Part shown: one piece after another, positions 54,155 through 64,000 of the stretch | Layout: each line of letters opens with the position of its first letter | Position numbering within the stretch: position 1 is the first letter of the stretch | DNA from: Antedon bifida | Lineage: Eukaryota; Echinodermata; Crinoidea; Comatulida; Antedonidae | NCBI GenBank assembly: GCA_963402885.1 | Contig: OY727098.1 | Span: 7,373,001 to 7,437,000 of the forward strand | Direction: 5' to 3' | DNA length: 64,000 nt | Translations under genes and position numbers: made by a program | Notes under the pieces: model-generated | Told to the model about the DNA's origin: nothing | The model's input: the letters and a program-made list of their open reading frames with translations, nothing else | Databases searched by the model: none

Positions 54155-57100
54155 ACATTAACAATTATCATCTTGTCAGTTAAGACTGTTTTTAAATAGA
54201 CCAAAGTCCAATAGTTCAATGTTTATTATTTTATTAACACAATTAATATAAACTAGATTTAAACTTGCTACCTTGACAACATGGAATTTAGTTTTTTAAA
54301 TAGAACAAAGTCATTAATGATTCCAATTGTTATTGTTATTAAACACAATGATATAAATTACCTGAACACTGTTTATTTTTAGCAGGAATAAAGTTCCTTG
54401 ATACTAAATATTACCTTGATTTATCATCAAGACTAACCCTCTTTAAAAGAAAAATTAAGATTAAGCTATATCCTAAAAATGAGTATTGTACGCCTAGCAA
54501 ACAAACTACTTAAATACCTTCGAATAATCCATACAATTTAACCGTTACTTTATATCTATAAAAAAAATCCTTCATCTGACACTTATGCCAAATGATAGGA
54601 TTAGGTTTTTGATTATAGGAGTTATTCTACCTTGTGTGAGAGTAGGTGAAATAGCAGTATAAAACCTATAACTGTTGATAGAATCTTTCTCAACAATCTA
54701 TCAATCTTCAACTTAAATCTATGCATAATATACTTAAGAACGCCACTCATTTCCTTTTTTTACATACTTATCGCGATAAAAATCAAAATGTTAATTATAA
54801 TTTATAGGTATTTAGTATTTTCTGGTTAATGGTTGGCTATAAAACGTCACATGGATTTAAGAATATCTATAAATGCAATAAAAGATATTCTTTTTTTTAA
54901 GGGTATAAAATTATGAAACAGCTTGTACAGTTTTAAAGAACCACCTACAGTTCTGTAGAGAAGTAAACAGAGGTGTGGCAGTTCTAGTTGGGCTTGAACC
55001 TAGTACAAAAAATCTATAGCTTGTGAATATTAAGGAAAGATTCATATTTCCAGCAATCATGTCATTGAAGCATTAAATAAATTAATTTGATTCCAAAATA
55101 ATATTTTTCGTATAATTTTCATTTTTATGTTCCAATCAATTATGTAAATACCTTTACTGACTTCATTAAAAAACTGTAAACAGAAAAAATTAAAATTCCA
55201 TGAAAAATATGATTTTGTTGGTGTGACAAATACTAGGATACTGTATTAAAGACTAAATCAAAATCGCTCTAAACAATAAACAAATTGTCTATCTTAATGA
55301 ATAATTTATGTAATATACTTAAACAAAACATCTGCTCACTACTGGATACAAATTTGAATTTGCACAGAATTCTCAGAAAATCCTGTCTTTATATTTGAAA
55401 GTCCCAACGACCGGTGTCTACCATGAACATTTTCTTGGACAACTCCAACCTCCAAAGTCCAAGAGATCACAATAACTTTGTTTTGTTTGTAAACCTACCC
55501 TAAACCAGCAATAATTTTTGATATTTTTTTAATTTATTTATTCAATTTTCAGCCACAAACAACATAAAATACATGACAACGGTGCAGCCCCAGGGGATTG
55601 CCATGAGTGCCAAAGCACTATCGAATTGGCTCTTCATACTGGACTTCAAACATAAAATGAACATACTGTATGAACAGACAACAATATGCCGGGTCAACTC
55701 CGGCCTTCAAAGGCCAGCTACATCCAGACGGACAATCATTAAAAAAACGTTAATGAATGATGATGACGTAGTTATTCAGAGAATTTTGTATTAACGCATT
55801 GTAAAACCGCACTAGTTATCGATTACAAACACATAAATTATACGAAAAAAAAAAAATAAATTGCTGCTAATTTATTCATCAGTAAATATTATAAACAGGA
55901 AATTAATTACGACAGTAGTACGAATAAATTAGCGACAATTGTCAAAACTGTACTGATTGACAGATAAAAAATATGTCAGTCAATAATCAATTTATTTATT
56001 TTAGAGCTCTTTTGAGACAAGATTGTAACAGTGAAGAAAAATACACATGTTGTTAATCAATCACCATCACAGCAGAAAAATGCAACTGACACTGACAGCC
56101 TATCTTGAATACATAATGTTGGGCTTTACTAAAGATTTAAATATCGTTAGAAAAAATAAACTAAAAACCACCAATCGCACTTAAGTTATAAAATTATACA
56201 TTTTCATTAATTGATAAACTTCTTAAACACTATAAATCCATATAATTATATTAGATGGGCAGAGCCATGTTAGGTCATGTTTGGGAAAAATCGTCTGTTC
56301 GACACGAAGGTGCAAAAGATCCTTTAATAGAGGTCGTATAGCTTACTCTCTTTAGCTACCTCTCTTAAGTACATTATTAAATACTTCACTTAAGTTAATA
56401 AATATTTAAGAATTTCACTTAAGTGATACTTTTAAATAGGAGAATTTTTTAATTGTTAAGACTAAGAGTAAGATGTTCCTGTCGTTGCTTTGTGGATGCT
56501 ACACACACAGGGACATACTCATGAAAGCTTATGGTTGATGGAAATTAAAGTCAGTGATTTTTAAAAGTAGTTTAAATAGTGAAGTTAATCTGCAAGTGCT
56601 GTAGCATGTTATATAAAAAAAATGCTTTTCTGCTGCAACTTTCTTCCCAAATAGTCAGTGTTTTGTAGTCAAAAAGGGATATTGTGTGTTTTAACCAGCA
56701 ATCAATGTAGCTGTTATTTGAATTTTCGAAAATGTGTAATTCATACATTATTAATTACAAGTATTTATTGCCTCACATCAAGCTCTGCTAGGTTAAGCCT
56801 ACTTCTTATATTGTACAAACAGTTTTTGGCCAAGAAACTGGAGTTGATTCACATATTTTTCTGCATTTATTCTACTGTAGGTGAAATCTTGACTCGATGA
56901 ACAAACTTTAGCTAGTTGACTTCTTGCACAAAATACATCTACGCACAGCATGATACTACTTAATTGAAAATTTTATTGGCTTGCAAAGGATATTAACTTT
57001 CAAATGAGGCATGACAAATAAATAAGACTTGCATCCCTTTGGAGTGAATAGGGCCTGTTTCTGCATTATGCACAATAACCATTCATTTGAGAATAGATTA

Positions 57101-60100
57101 AAAATAAAATTGATATACAGTACTTTTGGTATATTAATTGTGCTCCAAAAAAAATTGACAAAATATAATGTGTGCAGGTGGTGATCAAATAGTCACGATG
57201 CTTGGTATAGAACTAGGGTTCTACAGTAATTTTGCATTGCAACTAAAAGTTGCAGAGCAATAAAATCAGTTAAATGATGTTCCAACACGCAAATGTTTTA
57301 ACCATTATTTAGAGACTCAGCCAACAGGTTAAGCCAACAAAAGTAATACCTAAAACTTTTTTTACAAAAATGGAAATCTACTAGAAAAACAACAGTGTAC
57401 TAATTATTATTTTAAAATTATTTATAATATTATTTTATCTATTAAAAAAAAATAGATTTATACACAGAAAGTTTTTAGTATTCCTACACTCTACTCAAAT
57501 CAATACAAAAAATATGTTTATTTTGTACATAGTATCTTTACTGTTTGATTATGATAGTTTTTTCTTGTATAGATGTTGTGTATTCAAACATCAATGTGAT
57601 CATAATAATTGCACTGAAAGATGAAATATGCAATACATTTTGAACGCAAAGAAATTTATAGTCAAATGAGTATACATGTTTAAAGTCGAGGTCAGACATA
57701 TAGTTTGCAATCGATACATACTTGAGGAAAAAAAACAGCCAATACATTGGAAGATTAAGAATAAATCAGAAATATGTAACTGATGTTGATTGGCTAGGGA
57801 AACATGTACTGCACAGTAATAATTATTCAATGTAAATTTTATAATTTTTTAACATTTTGGTTGGGATCACGTTTTTTTTAAATGTGTTTACTTAACAATC
57901 ATAGTGGACTATATTGATTTCTTTGTTTTTGTGTTTTTTGTTATTTGCATTTCTTTTATGGTAGTTTAATTGCCAAAAAACAATAAATATTTTATATTTT
58001 CAGTTCAAATTGCAATTTATTTTTTAAAAACTAACTAAAATTCATCAAATCCATCTACAAGGTGTCAGGTGGTAATCTCTACAATTATACTCCAGTACAT
58101 GTTTCAAAGATTTTTCGTACAGTTTGATGTATATTATAGCACCCTCTCCTGATAACTATACTTTATTCTAAATTGAGACCATTGAAGTTAGTACAGTAGT
58201 TTCCAAAAGAATTTTAACAGAAACAAATTAAATGAAATTAAAAGTTTCATGTTTAAATTTTCAATTACTACAAATAATTATTTAAGTTTGAATGAATACT
58301 GCACTTATGTATTAGGCATACAATAAAAAAAATATTTACAGTAACCTTTTTAATGAATAAGTTACGTTTATTATATTGACATTAATATCTTTTTCCCCTA
58401 ATCGCACATAGTGTGCAAGTCATCTCATACATGCTTTTTCCAATCAATGTAAAGAAGAGAGTTTCAAAGCCAATACCGTTCATCTTGAATACTTTTCCTA
58501 ACTCGAAGATGATCACTAACAATTCAAGTAAATCTAAACAGAGCATTCATTAGGGGTTTTATACAAGAAATGCCAAAACTAACAAAGCACAAATTGCAAG
58601 GACAATCCACAGAAAGATAATGGCAATTCAATCCATCTTTGACAAATATTTAGAGAGATATAATATGGATCTGGGTAATATAGCAATTCCACAAATTGAT
58701 TTGGATTTTTTTTTCTTTACAACAGCAAGGAAATATGTTGTCAAAGTGAACAGCATAGCTAATAGTTGTTAATGTTAATATTATATAGCATATAAATGTT
58801 AATAATATTAATAGCAATATAATATGAAACTTACCCTAATATGGATTTGGGTATCTAGTTTTTTTTAGTTTTATTTAGTTAATTTACTATAGTCTGTATT
58901 ATAGTGTCTTTACAATAATTAATCGCAATAAATTCAGAATTTAATCAGCAAGAAATATTAATTTTGATTCTACAGTGATAAAAACCAATTCCAATTAGGT
59001 TTTACTGATGTTTTATTATAATTTTAATAGAAATTACTTTTAAGATCACAAAAATGTAAAGAAATATAACTTTTAAATTGTTACTGCATACAATTATCTA
59101 CGACTTATAATTATATTTTGATATTGTAAAATTATGTAGGCATATAAAAGTTTCCAAATGAAATTTATTATTAAAACAATATGAATATTAATATATAAAG
59201 AAACAATAAAGTATTCATTATGGAATTTTCTAATAATACTAACACCTAATATAATATTTTATACATTAACATTAATAGCCAACATGGAGTCTAGAGTACG
59301 TTATATTCAGGGCTATTACTGTACAAACCAGGTCATTCATCCTAAGAGTTCATTTCTCAACTTAAACATATATATGATCAATTTGCTTTAATATACAAGA
59401 CTCATTTACATGTTCCAACGAGCACATTGAATATGGCAAGGCTGACGAGACGAGAAAAATTCTTTAAAAATGGGACAGCACATTCCAATTACTAACGCTA
59501 GTTGCATTAATTCTCCATTCCTAACGCGATACTCCAGAATATCATTAGAAACATAGCAAATAAGTGGAAGAATGAAAATCATATTATTTAGAATTCCCCG
59601 TAGACGTGTTATTAAATATGAATAAAAAAATATAGCATTATTCTTACCATACAAGTAGTTCACATAAACACATTCTTTTAGAATTTTACAAAACAACAGA
59701 AAATGTGTAATTATAGAATAATACATTATTATTAAGATATTCTACAAATAGAACAGAAGAAAAAGTTAATCCTTTGATTACTATTAAAGGAAAATTAAAT
59801 ATTCACCTGGTGTTAATATTAGTCAATAACTCCAAAAATGAACAATTTGCAAAAAACAAGAGTGAAGGGATAATTGCTATTGGGTAGGGGTACTAAACAG
59901 GCAGGCCGCAGACCACAGTACATTACTGCTACCAAGACAAATTTAAACATTTTCCGTGAAGCAAAGAAATAAATGTTTTTTTAACACTACGGCCAAGAAA
60001 CCCCACAATTAATTTTTTAATAATAATTTAACGGTAAATGGAAAGGCGGATAACTTGATCTGTATCTATCCTGAGCGGGTTTTCCGCTTAACCGCATTTT

Positions 60101-60474
60101 GTTTAGATGGTTATAAGAAATAACATTCTATATTTTTGTTTTCTGCTTACCGATTTCCAGTTACTGTTAGTTTTACTGTCTTTGGCCTATAAGGGTCCCA
60201 AAGGTGTTTTACTGTAACATTTTCAAAACAAAATAAAAATCCCTACAAAATATAATAATTATACCCTATAAAATGACTTGATTATTTTGGTTTGTCTTTA
60301 AAACCCCTGTACTATATCCCGATAGTTAAGACCACACTAGCAAAATTGAAAATCTTCCCCTTCTTCAATTAAAACAATGTATGGGAGGCCAAAGAAGAAT
60401 TTTAAATTGTGCCTGTACGTTCATTCTGTACTTAATGTATAATTCATACTGCAAGCAGTGAAATAAACACATCA
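54155..60474. other. AT-rich sequence upstream of the recognised PDE5 exons
   Basis: Expected to be PDE5 intron. I searched by eye on the minus strand for the missing first half of GAF-A and found nothing convincing. A mildly GC-richer stretch at 55,560-55,790 is open on the plus strand with no recognised domain and may be a transposon remnant. A decayed copy of the AACCGGTTAA-type repeat lies at about 57,225-57,325. Confidence 0.4.
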
Positions 60475-60589
60475 TGTTAGGATTCAATATTACGACATTA
60501 ATTATGTCATTATCAGGAATGAATTCTTTGAATGTCATCATCAGGAATTCGTTGATGATGACATAATGTTGAAATATTGAATCCTAACA
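60475..60589. mobile_element. 115-bp fold-back sequence
   Basis: TGTTAGGATTCAATATT at the left pairs with AATATTGAATCCTAACA at the right, and ATTATGTCATTATCAGGAAT pairs with the inner right arm containing ATTCGTTGATGATGACATAA. It probably is a small MITE or a hairpin-forming repeat. Confidence 0.7.
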
Positions 60590-61862
60590 CCAAATGTATT
60601 TAATTGCTTGGAGTGTATGCTTCATACATAGCATTAAAGTGCTTTAAAACAAGTTTACCATAGTATGAACACATTATATGTGCAATCATTTCTGTATCTT
60701 TTCAAAGTTTGGTGATACTTCTGGACTATCATGGTAACTCTATGTTCACACTGATGAAGTTATGGCACACGCATTAGCTGATAGCATGGTCAACGTATAA
60801 ACTGCAGCGAAACAGAAGGCAACACTTACAGTATCCTTACGATGAAAGTTTTTACCTTCCAGGTCACTTCTTGTTATCAATTACAGGGTCTATTCTGATT
60901 GGATAGAACGCTGAATTAGCACGTCTTATACTAAAACGGTACGGTACAACGTCTTATGCTAAAACACTACTGTATAGATACAATTGTTCAGTGTCATAAG
61001 CTAAAACAATGTAACTCCATCCATGTGAACAGGGTCTATAAGGTTAGCAATTTTGTGGACAATGATTTAAGTAAGTAAGCAACGTACTAGTCCCATTATG
61101 AATCCCAATTTTAAACATTCAAAGAAGTAAAGACAGAAGGGTAAACCAAGGTTACATGTATACAGATAAATTAAAGTTGCAGAAGATGCTTGTTATTTGT
61201 GATCTTTTCAGCCCTATTCCAAACACTTAGATATTTAGACACTTTAGATATTCTATCTTATTTTTCACTGGGGAATCTTCTAATTACCAAGGTGATTAAG
61301 GTATTAAATATTACAATGGCAATTTTCCATTAAAAAAAAGGTTTTAGACTGGCCAATTTATATGCGTACAGCAATTTGTATCTATACTGTACACATGATA
61401 AATTCAGTCCATAGCGAGATGGTATCAACATTACTTATTAGCTTTGTTTCCAAACTCAAATCAACAATTTCCATCACTTGATCAGTCTTCTCTGAAGGAG
61501 ATGATGATTATCTGTAGATGGATAGTTTGATTGAATTTCTTGTGAGATTAGAAAGAAGTTCATGAAGAATCTCAAAGGACTTAATTAAGTGAAAATCAAT
61601 TATCTAATTGATGAACCTTGAGTCCGACCTTAGACACACATCACTTGAAATGAATCAATGAAATTAATCCAGATATGATCTGCAATGTTATATCATAACA
61701 ATGGTAGAGATTGAAATCATGAAGTAAATTTATTCTTAATTTCTTGGCTATAAATGAGTATATAAAAGTTTATATAAGAAAAAAGTATGAAGTTGGGAAG
61801 TAGGTTGCCTTAGACCGCCGCATCATAAAGCAAGATGGTGTGATGTAAGATAGTCTATGACC

Positions 61863-62278
61863 TGCCAGTACCAGTTTGTGTCACTGTGTAAGATACCTTT
61901 CCGTGATTGCCTCATCCTTCAGATGGGTGTTAAGCTGTTGGTCCTGTTGCTAAAGCGTGGTTCCCACTAGAGACACAATGCAATGACGTAGACACAACGC
62001 AACCGAGTTGACCAATCACATGCGACTGTTTGAATAATCAATCACTTTTGATTGGACAGATCACATTGCTTGCCATTACCAGTTTGTGTCACTGTGTAAG
62101 ATACCTTTCTGTGATTGCCTCATCCTTCAGATGGGTGTTAAGCTGTTGGTCCTGTTGCTAAAGCGTGGTTCCCACTAGAGACACAATGCAATGACGTAGA
62201 CACAACGCAACCGAGTTGACCAATCACATGCGACTGTTTGAATAATCCATCACTTTTGATTGGACAGATCACATTGTG
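61863..62278. repeat. Tandem duplication of ~208 bp
   Basis: ACCAGTTTGTGTCACTGTGT occurs at 61,870 and again at 62,078, and the following ~200 bases are nearly identical. The duplicated unit includes the left part of a fold-back MITE. The low divergence implies a recent event. Confidence 0.88.
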
Positions 62279-62323
62279 TTCCGTTACGTCCTTGCGTTGC
62301 ATCCTAGTGGGAACCAAGCTTAA
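62158..62323. mobile_element. Fold-back MITE, AAGCTTGGTTC family, copy 2
   Basis: The left end TAAAGCGTGGTTCCCACTAG mirrors the right end CTAGTGGGAACCAAGCTTAA. Inner words GACGTAGACACAACGCAA and GTTACGTCCTTGCGTTGC also pair, as in the copy at 3236. A truncated duplicate of its left two-thirds lies at 61,951-62,070. Confidence 0.8.
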
Positions 62324-62589
62324 ACTAGCAGGATTGTCTGTATAGGCATAGTAGTCTTTTGGAGGATTCCTGTATCTGGAGTCACTGGTTTCTCTCCAGA
62401 GGACTCCATAAGAACATTATTCCCCCTTCACCATTTAAGTGACACCTCTTGAAATAATTGTTGTAACACTAACAGGCTCAAATTAACTTAACCCAATGAT
62501 ATTGCATCGTTAGTAAGAAGATCTAGGAAATATTTCTAATTTACATTACAGTCTCAAAAATCCTAAAGGAACATCGGTTTAGGAATGGT

Positions 62590-62880
62590 TCTTGCCCATT
62601 GAGAAAGGAATCAATTGGCCTATAGTCTTTGTAATGGTTTTTTTTTGTGAAACCATTTTCACTGGCAAAACAAAACAGTTCTTTTGGCAAGAAACCAAAA
62701 TCAATTGGGTGTCTTAGAAACCTTTTTCAAGATTGGTTCTTTTTTTTTTGTGAAACCAATTTCGCTGGAAAGACAAATCATTTTTTTTGCAATCAATACC
62801 AGAAACAATTGGGGTCTTTTAACCTGTTTTTTTTTGTGGAATTAATTCCGGCAAGAGAAAATCATTATTGAAAGGAAAAC
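62590..62880. repeat. Three imperfect tandem repeats with T-runs
   Basis: Units of roughly 85-107 bp each begin with a T run then GTGAAACCA or GTGGAATTA, followed by a GGCAAGA-like or GGAAAGACAAA word and ending in AATTGGG(G/T)TCTT. An open frame through them is a repeat by-product. Confidence 0.6.
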
Positions 62881-64000
62881 TCTCTTGCTCAATAGAAACG
62901 TGATCATGTCAAAATGGCGCTTTTTTCCTGCAATTCTCATATGATAAGCCAAAATCAAGTCCTTTATTTCTAATCCATACAGTTACTAAAATAGAAAAAT
63001 GTATTAAGGATATCTATATCTCAAATTATTATGTTCCTTTTTTACTCAGAAACATTTACTGTACAAGTCGATACAAACTGATATTCTTCTAGATACTCAA
63101 TTTGTTTCAGCATTTTATTTCAACCTGTATTTGATCACTGTTGAAATTTAAATGAAGCGTAACAAGTAAATTTATTCAGCAACGAAATAAATCTACAATT
63201 GCATATCAAAGTAGATGTGTCCATTATACTTCCACAATATAATTGCCATATTCCTGACTATATATCTATAAAACAAGCATACTTGAATATTGATTTTCTA
63301 AAAATCGGTTTTTATGTATTACAGAACAAAATATCTCAAAAATTGTACATTGATATTTTCTGTTCATGATCTATTAAAATATTAAATCATATAAAAATGA
63401 TTATAATTATAATATGTTTAAAACAATGTTTTTATTTCAATGTATATACACACATACAGTACTGTTCCATTATTACCTCTGCCAAGGAGGTTATTCAATA
63501 TATAATTGTATTAGTTTCATAAATTAATATAACTACTGTATAAATTTTATCAAATATTTGTTTTTAAATAAAATATATATCCATTTTAATGCATAAAATA
63601 TTTTTAATATAATGTTATGTATTATGTATTACTTAGTATGGTTAGTATTACTATTTTCTTAAATATTGTAGTATTATAATACAATGCACATCTTTATTAA
63701 GGCTACTTTAAATATATCTTTACATTTTTAAAAATAAAATATTATATAATGCTACAATTTATGCCTACAATTTTTTGCATAAAAATGTTGCCATTACAAA
63801 CGCTACAAAGATTTAAATAATATTTTTTAGTACGAATAAAACATGTCTTTGCATGTCATTATTTCAAATGACATTTTTTGTATAATATTACTGTGCATGC
63901 CGTTGAGACTCGTATAAAATAGTATTAATATTTTATAATATTGAAGGAATGTGAAATGAAACTATAGTTTTCATAAAATAGGTTATAGTAATATTATTTT
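62881..64000. other. AT-rich sequence to window edge
   Basis: Very AT-rich with no recognised coding block, repeat family or RNA. Expected to be PDE5 intron or upstream DNA. Confidence 0.4.

Noticed and set aside
53500-54219. 239-codon minus-strand open frame and two plus-strand frames with heptad repeats
   Set aside because: They arise entirely from the 21-bp minisatellite, whose length is a multiple of three. There is no splice context, domain or non-repeat coding sequence.
55573-55794. Plus-strand open frame starting MTTVQPQG
   Set aside because: The stretch is less AT-rich than its neighbours and might be a transposon remnant, but I recognise no motif and no paired end. It is not called as a gene.
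59406-59726. 106-codon minus-strand open frame
   Set aside because: The composition is AT-driven, with no recognised domain and no conserved motif or splice context that fits the missing PDE5 exons.

Overview
The window is AT-rich eukaryotic nuclear DNA from an animal. It holds most of one gene, on the minus strand: a PDE5-type, cGMP-specific 3',5'-cyclic nucleotide phosphodiesterase. I assembled 19 coding exons by finding translated blocks that match PDE5 and are bounded by GT/AG splice sites with compatible phases. They run from about 53,030 down to the stop codon at 2314-2316 and encode about 640 residues in a row. In order these are the second half of GAF-A, the linker, a complete GAF-B, and the whole HD-type catalytic domain with a lysine/serine-rich tail. 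The first part of the protein (N-terminus, first half of GAF-A, promoter) was not found between 53,035 and 64,000 and probably lies beyond the right edge.

Layout: 1-2313 is the 3' flank or 3' UTR. 2314-10,970 is the catalytic domain in nine exons. 10,971-22,248 is the linker and GAF-B. 22,249-42,652 is a single intron of about 20.4 kb that splits GAF-B and contains a 4.6-kb minisatellite of 67-bp units. 42,653-53,032 holds the last GAF-B exon and the GAF-A exons, including a microexon of about 24 nt. 53,035-64,000 is non-coding as far as I can see, with a 21-bp minisatellite, fold-back elements and local duplications.

The introns are full of small mobile elements. They include a palindromic TA-flanked MITE family with at least six copies plus a 48-bp minimal derivative, TTAA-flanked fold-back elements, a longer TIR element, tRNA-headed SINEs of at least two families, three 5S-rRNA-derived segments, tRNA-like sequences, and the 3' end of a non-LTR retrotransposon. 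Several sit within 8-35 bp of PDE5 exon ends.

The 5S-derived segments, the PDE5 type and the repeat content suggest a marine invertebrate, perhaps an echinoderm or another invertebrate deuterostome. That placement is inference. I found no bacterial, phage, CRISPR or operon-like system, and no sign of a previously undescribed multi-gene system. The most unusual items are the structured satellite in the big intron, the elements pressed against splice donors, the microexon, and one unexplained exon-like stretch on the plus strand at 15,466-15,658.
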